A DNA stretch of 6,992 nucleotides from contig JAOAFW010000283.1 in NCBI GenBank assembly GCA_026416065.1, forward strand, positions 1 to 6,992, in the 5' to 3' direction. Origin of the DNA: Fimbriimonadales bacterium (GTDB taxonomy: Bacteria; Armatimonadota; Fimbriimonadia; Fimbriimonadales; GBS-DC). This document shows, piece after piece, positions 1-6,886 of this stretch. How positions within the stretch are numbered: position 1 is the first letter of the stretch; every line of letters begins with the position of its first letter. The translations under genes were made by a program, and so were the position numbers. A model generated the notes under the pieces. It saw only the letters and a list, made by a program, of their open reading frames with translations. It had not been told where the DNA came from and ran no database searches.

Positions 1-19
1 AGATGTGTATAAGAGACAG
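1..19 (+). other. Nextera/Tn5 mosaic-end adapter remnant (artefact)
   Basis: The first 19 bases, AGATGTGTATAAGAGACAG, match the Tn5 mosaic end used in Nextera tagmentation libraries exactly. They are untrimmed library sequence joined to the contig end, not genomic DNA and not a natural transposon. Read in frame with the following gene they give a GTG-started leader of MYKRQ, which should not be annotated as protein. Genomic sequence begins at about base 20. Confidence 0.97.
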
Positions 20-385
20 GTGCTGGAAGAGCGCGTGGTGCATGTGCGCCTGCCGGGCAGCGAGGGCTACTTCGGCGTGATGGCGGGGCACATGCCCTTC
101 TTCGCGCAGCTGCAGTACGGCGTGGGTGAGTATCGCCGTGCGGACGGCGTGACGCGCAAGTTCACGGTGCTGGGCGGTTTCGCGGAGGTGCTACCCGACC
201 GCACGATTGTGCTGGCGGACGGCGCGGAGCTGGCGGACGAGATTGACCCCGACCGCGCCCGCGTCGCCCTGCGCCGTGCGCTGGAAGTGCTGAGCCAACC
301 GCTCTCGGAAGAGGAGCTGGCGGAGGCGCGCCTCGCGGTGGAACGCGCGAAAGCCCGCCTGCGCGCGCTGGGCGAACAAGTCTGA
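20..385 (+). CDS. atpC: F1F0 ATP synthase epsilon subunit, 5'-partial
   Basis: This is the epsilon subunit of the F1 sector of ATP synthase. It sits on the central stalk at the cytoplasmic face of the membrane, links gamma to the c-ring and restrains ATP hydrolysis. The visible 121 residues begin inside the N-terminal beta-sandwich. LPGSEGYFGVMAGH matches the family's GSEGELGIYPGH-type signature, followed by strands around KFTVLGGFAEVLPDRTIVLAD. The C-terminal part, from about DPDRARVALRR to the stop, is the usual helical hairpin. The E. coli protein has roughly 15 more residues before the first visible strand, so the true start is missing. The reading frame runs open into the adapter, and the GTG at base 5 is adapter sequence, not a start codon. 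The stop is TGA at 383-385. atpC normally closes the atp operon, so atpD and other subunit genes probably lie just upstream, off this contig. glnE follows closely on the same strand. Confidence 0.94.
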   Translation: MLEERVVHVRLPGSEGYFGVMAGHMPFFAQLQYGVGEYRRADGVTRKFTVLGGFAEVLPDRTIVLADGAELADEIDPDRARVALRRALEVLSQPLSEEELAEARLAVERAKARLRALGEQV

Positions 386-458
386 ACCAAGCGCCGCGTC
401 GTTGCGGGCGGATGTGCAGCGTCTCCTACGGCGGCTTGCGGGGGCGTGCGCCGAAACG

Positions 459-3365
459 ATGATAGACTCCACCTGCTTTGAGCAACCTGAACGCGCCCTG
501 CGCCTGTGGCAACGCTGGCAAGGTACAGGATTGCAGGCGGAGCTATTCGAACGATTCGCCCCCACGCTCGCTGACGCGCTGCATCACGCACCTGACCCCG
601 ACCGATTACTGCTCAATTTCGACCGCTGGCTTGAATCGCTCGGCGCGACAATTACTTACTACCGTCTGTTCGCCGAAGCGCCGCCGCTTTTGCTGCCGGT
701 GCTGGCGATTCTGGCGCACTCGCAATATATGACGGACGCGATTCTCCAAACCCCCGAACTGAGCGAGATTTTGCTGGATCCGCGTCTGTTAACGCGCCCG
801 CGCCCGCGCAGCGAGTTGCGCCGTGATCTGCACCGTCTGCTCAAGCCCTGCACGACCTACTGGATGAAACTGGATCGTTTGCGGGCGTTCAAGCAGCAGG
901 AATATCTGCGCCTGACCGCGCTCGATGTGCTGGGCAAAGCGACGCTGCCCGACCTCGCGCGCGGGCTGTCTGACCTCGCGGATGTGTGCGTCAGCGCGGC
1001 GTTGGAGACCTGTCATCAGGAATTAAGCGCACAGCAAGGCACCTCAGGGGATCACGGACTCTGCGTAATTGGCATGGGCAAGTGGGGCGGGCGGGAGCTG
1101 AACTACAGTTCCGATATCGACCCGATTTTCCTCTGCGCGGACGACGCCCCACTGCCGAGGGTCACGCGCCTCGCGGAGATGCTCGTGAAAGCCCTCTCCG
1201 AGTCGATGCGGCGCGGGATTGTGTTCCGGGTTGACCTGCGCCTGCGCCCGGAAGGGCGGTTCGGTCCGCTCGTGCGCACGCTCAGCTCTGCCTTGCACTA
1301 CTACGAAAACTGGGGGGAGGCGTGGGAGCGACAGGCGATGATTAAAGCGCGCGTGTGCGCAGGCGACCCACGGGTGGGCGAGCAGTTCCTGGAACGGATT
1401 CACGCTTGGGTCTACCGCCCCGCGCTGAGCGAGACCGATTTTGCCCAGATTGTTGAGCAGCGTGAACGCGCGGAAGCGCAGACCCGAACGCGCGGCGACT
1501 ATGAGACCGACATCAAGAGTGGCTGGGGCGGCATCCGCGATATCGAGTTCCCTACGCAGGCGTTACAACTGATGCTGGGGGGCAAACACCCTCGCTTGCG
1601 CACCCCAAACACGCTCGACGCGCTGCAGCGGCTGAGAAACGCCCGCGTGCTGACCCCTGCTGAAGCCGACGCGCTCCACGATGCCTACTGCTTCCTGCGC
1701 ACGGTGGAGCACCGCCTGCAACTCCAATACGGACACCAGACCCACACCCTGCCTAACACTCCGAACGAACGCCAGCGTTTTGCCAAACAGATGGGTTATC
1801 ACGATTCGGAGGGCTTCGAGGCAGATTTGCAACGCCATCGAGCGGTGGCGCGGCACTATCGGGAGCGCGTTTTCACGGGTATGGAGGCGAACTCGCCCTC
1901 CCACCCGATGCTGCTCTCGGTGATTGACGCGCCCGAGGGTGAAACGCTGTGGCTGCAGACCCTGCGCGAACTTGGCTTCGCGGAGCCCCGCCGTGCTTAT
2001 TACGTCCTGCGAGCCAATCTGGTAGGGACGGAATATGGCGCGCCGTCGCCAGACGAGCGACGCGCGTTCGAGTCAATCGTGTCCGACCTGATGACCGCCT
2101 GCGCGCGCACCCCCGACCCCGACCGCGCCCTGTTGGGACTGGAGCGTCTCGCCGAAGCGTTCCCCCATCGCGCTGCCCTGTGGACCGCCTACGCCGAGTC
2201 GCCAGAGGTGTTGATTCGCCTTGCGGAACTGGCGCAGTCGCCCGTGTTGTGGAACCGCCTGCTGGCGAACCTTGAACTGCTGGATATGCTTTTTGGCGAG
2301 GAGATTGTGGCGCGTGGGGCAAAGACGCGCGCCCGGCACGAAGCGGCGCTGCGAGAACGATTGGAGTCCTGTCGTACCCCGAGTGCGCGCGTGGCGAACC
2401 TCGCCGCGTATGCCCGACGCGAAGGGTTGCGAATCGGCGCACGCGACCTGTGGAGCGAGACCACGCCCGACCAGACCGCTCGCGACCTGACCGCTCTCGC
2501 GGAGACGCTGCTGACCGCCCTCTGGGAGGCGGTCGCCCCCAACACGCCCGTCGTGCTCATCGGCTTTGGGAGCCTGGGCGCGGGCGACATCGGCTACGGC
2601 AGCGACTGGGACATCGCCTTCGCCTGCGCTGACGACGCCGACCCCGAGCAGGTGCAAACCCACGCGCAGGAGTTTCTGACGCACTGCCAGCGACTTGCAG
2701 AGCGAGGCGCATTTCGTCCGGTAGATACCCAGCTGCGTCCTGAGGGGAAGGCAGGCGCGCTCGTGCGCACGTTATCGGGCTGGCGCGAGTATTACACACG
2801 GAGCGCGCAACCTTGGGAACGACTGGCGGCGTTGCGGGCGCGCCCCCTTGCCGATACACCGATGACTGAACCGTTCCTGCAGGTGCTGAACGCCTTTCGC
2901 TACGGCGCACCTCCCACACCTGATGCCCTCGCTGAAATGCAACGCCTCGCCCTGCGCGCCCTCACCGAGCGTATCCCCTCCACGCAGCGTGAGACACACT
3001 TGAAACTGGGGCTGGCGGGACAAGCAACGATAGAGTTCCTCACCCACTGGCTGGTCGTGCAGCACACCCGTTCAGAGAGCTATCCCGACTCGTTGCATAC
3101 GACGGCGCAGCTGGAGTGGCTCTGGCGACGGGGCGTACTGGATCGCACGGACTACGAGGGTCTGAGCGAGGCATGGCGACTCCTGTACCACCTGCGCAAT
3201 CGACTACACCTGCTGTTTGACCCCGCGCCCGAAACATTACCCGATGGAGAGCGCGCCGAGCAGGTAGCAGAGAGTCTGAACCTCACCAACGCCAGCGAAC
3301 TGCGTGCCCTACTGCAAACGCATCAACATACTATCCGGACGCTCATACAGCGATTCTGGAGATGA
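459..3365 (+). CDS. glnE: Bifunctional glutamine synthetase adenylyltransferase / adenylyl-removing enzyme
   Basis: This cytoplasmic enzyme transfers AMP from ATP to a tyrosine of glutamine synthetase, inactivating it, and removes the AMP by phosphorolysis, under PII and glutamine control. Both nucleotidyltransferase domains are visible (numbering from ATG 459, 968 aa; E. coli has 946). The N-terminal adenylyl-removing domain has GMGKWGGRELNYSSDID (metal-binding D219 and D221), VDLRLRPEG (D259) and GGIRDIEF (D361). The C-terminal adenylylating domain has GFGSLGAGDIGYGSDWD (D716, D718) and VDTQLRPEG (D756). Its counterpart of GG-x-x-DIEF reads AGQATIEF, with Thr 857 where Asp is usual. The start is uncertain. 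ATG 459 puts the family-like FEQPERAL near the N-terminus, while the frame stays open to TTG 402 (987 aa). Neither start has a convincing Shine-Dalgarno. The gap to atpC is 16-73 bases with no clear promoter, so read-through from atpC is likely. The stop is TGA at 3363-3365. The identification is very secure. Confidence 0.97.
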   Translation: MIDSTCFEQPERALRLWQRWQGTGLQAELFERFAPTLADALHHAPDPDRLLLNFDRWLESLGATITYYRLFAEAPPLLLPVLAILAHSQYMTDAILQTPELSEILLDPRLLTRPRPRSELRRDLHRLLKPCTTYWMKLDRLRAFKQQEYLRLTALDVLGKATLPDLARGLSDLADVCVSAALETCHQELSAQQGTSGDHGLCVIGMGKWGGRELNYSSDIDPIFLCADDAPLPRVTRLAEMLVKALSESMRRGIVFRVDLRLRPEGRFGPLVRTLSSALHYYENWGEAWERQAMIKARVCAGDPRVGEQFLERIHAWVYRPALSETDFAQIVEQRERAEAQTRTRGDYETDIKSGWGGIRDIEFPTQALQLMLGGKHPRLRTPNTLDALQRLRNARVLTPAEADALHDAYCFLRTVEHRLQLQYGHQTHTLPNTPNERQRFAKQMGYHDSEGFEADLQRHRAVARHYRERVFTGMEANSPSHPMLLSVIDAPEGETLWLQTLRELGFAEPRRAYYVLRANLVGTEYGAPSPDERRAFESIVSDLMTACARTPDPDRALLGLERLAEAFPHRAALWTAYAESPEVLIRLAELAQSPVLWNRLLANLELLDMLFGEEIVARGAKTRARHEAALRERLESCRTPSARVANLAAYARREGLRIGARDLWSETTPDQTARDLTALAETLLTALWEAVAPNTPVVLIGFGSLGAGDIGYGSDWDIAFACADDADPEQVQTHAQEFLTHCQRLAERGAFRPVDTQLRPEGKAGALVRTLSGWREYYTRSAQPWERLAALRARPLADTPMTEPFLQVLNAFRYGAPPTPDALAEMQRLALRALTERIPSTQRETHLKLGLAGQATIEFLTHWLVVQHTRSESYPDSLHTTAQLEWLWRRGVLDRTDYEGLSEAWRLLYHLRNRLHLLFDPAPETLPDGERAEQVAESLNLTNASELRALLQTHQHTIRTLIQRFWR

Positions 3366-3391
3366 CGCCACTTTGTGATGGGATAGCTCTC

Positions 3392-3421
3392 TTGATTTTT
3401 CGACTGACGATTCGGTATAAT
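3392..3421 (+). promoter_or_regulatory. Sigma70-type promoter for the lipoprotein/barrel operon
   Basis: A perfect TATAAT at 3416-3421, preceded by GG, lies 18 bases after TTGATT (3392-3397, 4 of 6 matches to TTGACA). It sits in the only AT-rich stretch between glnE and the next gene. Transcription would start near 3427-3429, leaving only about 11-13 bases before ATG 3440. The same octamer GGTATAAT recurs at 6893-6900. The placement is inferred from consensus only. Confidence 0.7.
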
Positions 3422-3428
3422 TAGCAAT

Positions 3429-3433
3429 GGAGG
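3429..3433 (+). promoter_or_regulatory. Strong Shine-Dalgarno that fixes the lipoprotein start
   Basis: GGAGG lies 6 bases before ATG 3440, an ideal spacing. It directly abuts the other in-frame ATG at 3434, leaving that one no spacer. This favours 3440 as the start. If the promoter call is right, the site is almost at the 5' end of the mRNA. Confidence 0.75.
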
Positions 3434-3439
3434 ATGACC

Positions 3440-5599
3440 ATGAACCGCACCCATGTCGATGGAGACTTGAGGCGATGGTTGGTTCCAATCGCCGCACTTG
3501 TTTTGCTTGTTTTTCTGGCGAACTGTGGAGGCGGCGGCGGAGGTACACCCCCCCCTGCAACTCTCTCCTTGAATGGCACTGTTACCGTCCCGACAGGAAC
3601 CCCACGTTCACGTTCCCTGACAGGCGCAGCCTTGCCGAACGCCACTGTGAAGGCGGTACTGGCGTTCTCACCGGCAACTGTGATTGCTCAGTCCACAACT
3701 GATTCCGACGGACGGTACACGCTCTCGATTCCGGCTGACTACATCGGGCGCGACTTGTTGATTATCGCGGAGAAGACTGTGAACAACCAGCTTGTGCGGG
3801 TGTCGGCGTTGCTCCCTGCCCTGCCCCCGCAAGGCTATGCGGGCGCGAATCTGGACGCCTACACAACGCTGGCAACCGAAGAGATTTTGCGTTATGCCCG
3901 CTCACAAAACTTGACTGCGCTTTCCCCCAACGGGGTAGCAACCGTTGTCGATCGCGTGCGGGAAGCTGTGCGCAATCGGGATACACTCAGCCTTGTTGTG
4001 GGGCAGACTCTTCCCCAAACGATTGGGGAGGGGCTGTTGGACGAACCGCTACGCGACCAGGTACGGCAGCGCGTAGAGGAACAGGCACAGAACCTGCGTC
4101 CCGCCACAGGTGACGTCGCAACGGCAAAGCAGATTACCCAGATGCTGCGCGATTACAGCGCCACTTGGCTGGATCGAGGCACGGGCGAGGCGTTGCGCCT
4201 CGAACGAACGGTACGCGAGCAGGAGCAAATTTTAGAACAGCAGATTGTTCAGCCCCTCGAGGCGTTCACGGGGCGCGGGCTCGACTTCGTCATCCGCTTG
4301 CTGGGACTGGAAGAACCGGGCGGTAGCGACCCCCACGACTCGCTGAACGGACTGCCGCCGGGGCGCTATCGCGAAGTGCTACGCAACGGACGCTATGAGC
4401 TCGAACCCAACGGCAACGCGCCTGACAATCGCACATGGTATGTGGAAAGCGGAGCGTTCGCCTGCACGGTGACCACCGCGAACGCGCTGTCCGAGTTCGC
4501 CCTTAGCCCGGAAGCCGGGCGTGTCAGCTTCGCGCTGCGTAAGGACGGCGATCCCAGCGTTCAGCACGATGGGGTGTTTGAAGTCACGCAGCGCGACGCG
4601 CAGAACCGGGCGACGCAACTGCGTGTGCAGTTCCGCCTGTCCGATAGCGGACTGCGCCAGCCCATCCAGTTCAACGGTACCGCCAACACCACTCCGCGCG
4701 AGGATGGCAGCTTCCGCACGGTGAGCTTGACCGGCACCCTGCAAAGCCAGTTTGCCGATTTGAATGTCACAAACCTCGTGTATGACACCTACCCCGTTAG
4801 CGAGCGTGTGAAACAAGTCAGCGCGGTGCGCGTGCAGGCGACTCTCAAGTCGGATCAGAGCCTGACCCTTGACCTACAGAACCTGAACATCGCGTTCGCG
4901 GACGCAGACCCCAGCGATAAAAATATCACTCAAATAACAATTCAGTCGCTGACCTTTGGCGATACACGCACGACGCTGGTGCTACGCGATTTCAACGCTC
5001 AGTTCCAGCGCGTGGGCGGCGAACCGCAGCCCGTGCGGCTGCAGGCAAACGCCGAGTATCGCACGCCGAACGATACGCTGGTGGGCACAGTTAACATGCG
5101 CTGGCAGAACCCGACACCGGGCAACCCGCTCGAGCGGGATGTGATTCCGCTCAACGAGTTCCCCATCGGCAACTTCGATTTCAATGGCAACCTGACGCCG
5201 CGCATCGGGCGACGCGCGCTGGTCTACTTCAATATCCTTTCCGAGCCGAACTTCTCTACGCCGCGCATGCGCATCCAGCTGCGCCTGGAGCTGAGCGACG
5301 CGCGCTTGGAAGGCAACCTCACGGGCAACCTGCGTATCGAGGATGGCTGCGTAGACCCGGACAACATGTTCCAGACCGCTACGATGCTAATGACCCACAC
5401 GCCCTCTAACTTCCGGGTAGAGCTGAGCTACGAACAGGATGCCGTCGCAGGCGCGATCAAGAAGCCCGATAACGCGGTCGTGGCGCAGATTGGCAAAGCG
5501 AGCGCGCTGGGACTGCCCGACTTAGGCAACGCCTACATCGTGCGCTACTCGGATAATACCTTCGAGACGGTGAACTCCCTCATTCGCTCAGAGGATTGA
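3440..5599 (+). CDS. Exported lipoprotein of unknown function with an N-terminal carboxypeptidase-regulatory-like domain
   Basis: I do not recognise this 719-residue protein by name. It has a lipoprotein signal: RR at residues 11-12, a hydrophobic core (about 14-27) and a lipobox-like LANC with Cys 29 as the predicted lipidated residue, followed by six glycines and TPPPA. Asn just before the Cys is less usual than Gly, Ala or Ser. Residues about 42-110 (LSLNGTVTV, then LPNATVKAVL and DSDGRYTLSIPA) resemble a carboxypeptidase-regulatory-like beta-sandwich, a common surface module. Residues about 138-290 look mostly helical, including a charged stretch near 250-275. From about 355 to 645 the protein has alternating polar/hydrophobic patterns typical of beta strands. 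There are few cysteines beyond C29; one is at about 342 and one near the C-terminus (DGCVDPD). No catalytic motif is evident, so a structural or binding role at the envelope is only a guess. It has its own promoter and a strong ribosome site. The barrel-like gene follows 14 bases after the stop. An in-frame ATG at 3434 is the alternative start. Confidence 0.9.
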   Translation: MNRTHVDGDLRRWLVPIAALVLLVFLANCGGGGGGTPPPATLSLNGTVTVPTGTPRSRSLTGAALPNATVKAVLAFSPATVIAQSTTDSDGRYTLSIPADYIGRDLLIIAEKTVNNQLVRVSALLPALPPQGYAGANLDAYTTLATEEILRYARSQNLTALSPNGVATVVDRVREAVRNRDTLSLVVGQTLPQTIGEGLLDEPLRDQVRQRVEEQAQNLRPATGDVATAKQITQMLRDYSATWLDRGTGEALRLERTVREQEQILEQQIVQPLEAFTGRGLDFVIRLLGLEEPGGSDPHDSLNGLPPGRYREVLRNGRYELEPNGNAPDNRTWYVESGAFACTVTTANALSEFALSPEAGRVSFALRKDGDPSVQHDGVFEVTQRDAQNRATQLRVQFRLSDSGLRQPIQFNGTANTTPREDGSFRTVSLTGTLQSQFADLNVTNLVYDTYPVSERVKQVSAVRVQATLKSDQSLTLDLQNLNIAFADADPSDKNITQITIQSLTFGDTRTTLVLRDFNAQFQRVGGEPQPVRLQANAEYRTPNDTLVGTVNMRWQNPTPGNPLERDVIPLNEFPIGNFDFNGNLTPRIGRRALVYFNILSEPNFSTPRMRIQLRLELSDARLEGNLTGNLRIEDGCVDPDNMFQTATMLMTHTPSNFRVELSYEQDAVAGAIKKPDNAVVAQIGKASALGLPDLGNAYIVRYSDNTFETVNSLIRSED

Positions 5600-5626
5600 A
5601 GGCGCGTCCGTTTATGAGGGCGCGCC
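5598..5626 (+). promoter_or_regulatory. Hairpin at the gene junction presenting the downstream start codon in its loop
   Basis: Bases 5601-5609 (GGCGCGTCC) pair with 5618-5626 (GGGCGCGCC) to give a 9-bp stem with one G-U pair. The 8-base loop at 5610-5617 contains ATG 5614. A GAAGG Shine-Dalgarno candidate (5598-5602) overlaps the foot of the stem and the upstream TGA (5597-5599). The pairing is read directly from the sequence. The proposed role, coupling the second gene's translation to ribosomes finishing the first, is inference. Confidence 0.5.
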
Positions 5627-6732
5627 GCCCTCTGGTGTTGAGCATGTTGGCAGGGGCGTGGCTGGCAACCGTCGGCGTGAGCAGTAGCCAGTCGCTGGCA
5701 ACGCCCCTGTATCCTCAAACCAGCGACCTCCGCGAACGCACGCACCTGTCAGAGCGATTTCTGGAGTTGCGCTTCCACCTCTCGGCGGCGACGAATGTGC
5801 GTCCCCTCTTGCAAGAGCACCGTAGTTCCGATTTTGATGGGGTGCGCGCTTTCTTGGAAGGCATGTCGGTCTACGAGGCGCGCCTGCGCCTCGCGCAGTG
5901 GGAACTGGGCTTTGCTTACGGACAGGCGGACGACTATGACGGCAATTCGGGCGCGGCACGCCTGTTTTTAGAAGCGGAGCAGGGACAACTGCGTCCCGAT
6001 ACAAGCTACCCCGTCTCGGCGACGCTCAATCGCACGGCAGCCCACTGGTGGACGCTTGCCTATCACGGCAATTGGGAGACATCGTCTGTGAAAGGACGCT
6101 ACTCTCTGGGGCTGAGCTATCTCAGCCTGCAGCGTGTGCAGCAGGGATGGCTCGAAGGGCAGAAGCGAGGCGATTCGTTTGAAGGCGAGTTGACGCTGCT
6201 CACCACGCGCGGTGTTCCTGCCCCTGCCATCGGCGGCACAGGATACTCCCTCAGCGTGGGCGTCGCGCTGGAATGGGAAGGCTGGTCGGCGGTTCTCTCT
6301 GTCCAAAATCTCTGGAGCCAGCTGCGCGTGCGTCAGGCGCAAGCGATCGAGGCAGCAGTGCGTGTGAATCGCCCCGTCCCCGACGCGGACGGCTTTCTGC
6401 GTGCGCCGCCAGTGCTGGAGGGACAGGTTCGCTCCGTTAGATTGTGGCGTGTGGCGCGTCCCTGCGCCGAAATCGGGCTCTGGCGCCGCACGGGTTCCAC
6501 GAAGTGGGGGCTCATCGCAAGGCATGACGACGACTGGCACGCAGCACTGGCGTTCCGCAGGCGCGTAGGGCGAGATGCCGCCCTCTGGACAGCGTTCTGG
6601 CAACCCTATCCTATGCTATCGCTGGGCTACGAGCAGCCGAACTGGCGCATCGTGCTGGGCACAGACGCCTGGAACCGCAGCGCCCTGAAACGCTTCCACC
6701 TCGAGCTGAGCTGGACGATTGCTCTGAAGTAG
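5614..6732 (+). CDS. Secreted beta-rich protein, probable outer-membrane beta-barrel, unknown function
   Basis: I cannot name this 372-residue protein. It begins with a clear Sec-type signal peptide: basic RARR at residues 2-5, a hydrophobic core from about 6 to 22, then SSSQSLA with likely cleavage after Ala 29. The mature part has many short segments of alternating hydrophobic and polar residues, such as YSLGLSYLSLQ, YSLSVGVALEWEGWSAVLSVQ and HAALAFRRRV, with many Trp and Tyr. It ends in a strand-like KRFHLELSWTIALK. This is the pattern of a transmembrane beta-barrel, though a soluble periplasmic beta-protein is not excluded. No catalytic motif or peptidoglycan-binding domain is visible. 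ATG 5614 is chosen because it leads straight into the signal peptide and has GAAGG 11 bases upstream. An alternative TTG at 5596 overlaps the previous stop as TTGA and would add six residues. The gene is probably co-transcribed with the lipoprotein, hinting that the two proteins act together in the envelope. The stop is TAG at 6730-6732. Confidence 0.85.
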   Translation: MRARRPLVLSMLAGAWLATVGVSSSQSLATPLYPQTSDLRERTHLSERFLELRFHLSAATNVRPLLQEHRSSDFDGVRAFLEGMSVYEARLRLAQWELGFAYGQADDYDGNSGAARLFLEAEQGQLRPDTSYPVSATLNRTAAHWWTLAYHGNWETSSVKGRYSLGLSYLSLQRVQQGWLEGQKRGDSFEGELTLLTTRGVPAPAIGGTGYSLSVGVALEWEGWSAVLSVQNLWSQLRVRQAQAIEAAVRVNRPVPDADGFLRAPPVLEGQVRSVRLWRVARPCAEIGLWRRTGSTKWGLIARHDDDWHAALAFRRRVGRDAALWTAFWQPYPMLSLGYEQPNWRIVLGTDAWNRSALKRFHLELSWTIALK

Positions 6733-6758
6733 AAAAGAGGTTCACGCGACTGCTACAA

Positions 6759-6772
6759 TGCCTGAGCAGGCA
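6759..6772. repeat. Short perfect inverted repeat
   Basis: TGCCTG-AG-CAGGCA is a perfect 6-bp inverted repeat 27 bases after the barrel gene's stop. It is not followed by a T-run, so it does not look like a standard intrinsic terminator. It overlaps the last base of TGCTACAAT, a weak extended -10-like match. It could be a protein-binding site or chance. Confidence 0.3.
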
Positions 6773-6820
6773 CACCATCCCGAAACTCTATAAAAGTCCA
6801 CGCATCCTTCTGTCCTCCTT

Positions 6821-6843
6821 GAGCCTTGCACTGGCTCGTTGTT
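6821..6843 (+). terminator. Weak stem-loop, possible terminator of the lipoprotein/barrel operon
   Basis: GAGCC (6821-6825) pairs with GGCTC (6833-6837) around a 7-base loop, followed by GTTGTT rather than a solid T-run. It is the best terminator-like structure after the barrel gene and lies before the next promoter, but the stem is short. Read on the minus strand, the same hairpin sits directly before a strong AAGGAGGA, so it may belong to a leader there instead. Confidence 0.25.
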
Positions 6844-6855
6844 CGCATACCCGTT

Positions 6856-6861
6856 ATTATA
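6856..6861 (-). promoter_or_regulatory. Minus-strand -10 element, possible divergent transcript
   Basis: The minus strand reads a perfect TATAAT from 6861 down to 6856. Seven bases further on is an ATG (6848-6846) that opens a 31-codon frame ending in TAG at 6753. Further along the same strand lie a hairpin (6837-6821) and AAGGAGGA (6820-6813), which precedes a second ATG at 6805 that encodes only five residues. There is no good -35 match. The motif is seen; transcription and translation are unproven, so I do not call a gene here. Confidence 0.3.
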
Positions 6862-6886
6862 AACCCCGACTCTCTGCACAGCCTCT

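Noticed and set aside
1..19. Natural Tn5-like transposon end
   Set aside because: It is an exact match to the engineered mosaic end and lies at the contig edge, so library adapter is the far simpler explanation.
67..591. Long minus-strand open frames over atpC and the start of glnE
   Set aside because: They are rich in Arg, Ser and Ala, as expected for shadows of GC-rich coding DNA, and lie opposite secure genes in the correct frame.
1873..2684. Minus-strand open frames of about 130-200 codons inside glnE
   Set aside because: They have low-complexity Arg/Gly/Ala composition, no recognisable motifs, and glnE on the plus strand is continuous and unambiguous.
3366..3400. Intrinsic terminator after glnE ending in the T-run at 3396-3400
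   Set aside because: I found no stable stem just before the T-run; only weak GAGA/TCTC pairing is possible.
5968..6603. Minus-strand 211-codon open frame opposite the barrel-like gene
   Set aside because: The plus-strand frame has a proper signal peptide, a junction consistent with an operon and beta-strand periodicity. The minus frame shows none of these and has no ribosome site I can see.
6751..6759. TGCTACAAT as an extended -10 promoter after the barrel gene
   Set aside because: No gene follows in a sensible position; the nearest ATG (6758) encodes only 11 codons, and the match is one base off consensus.
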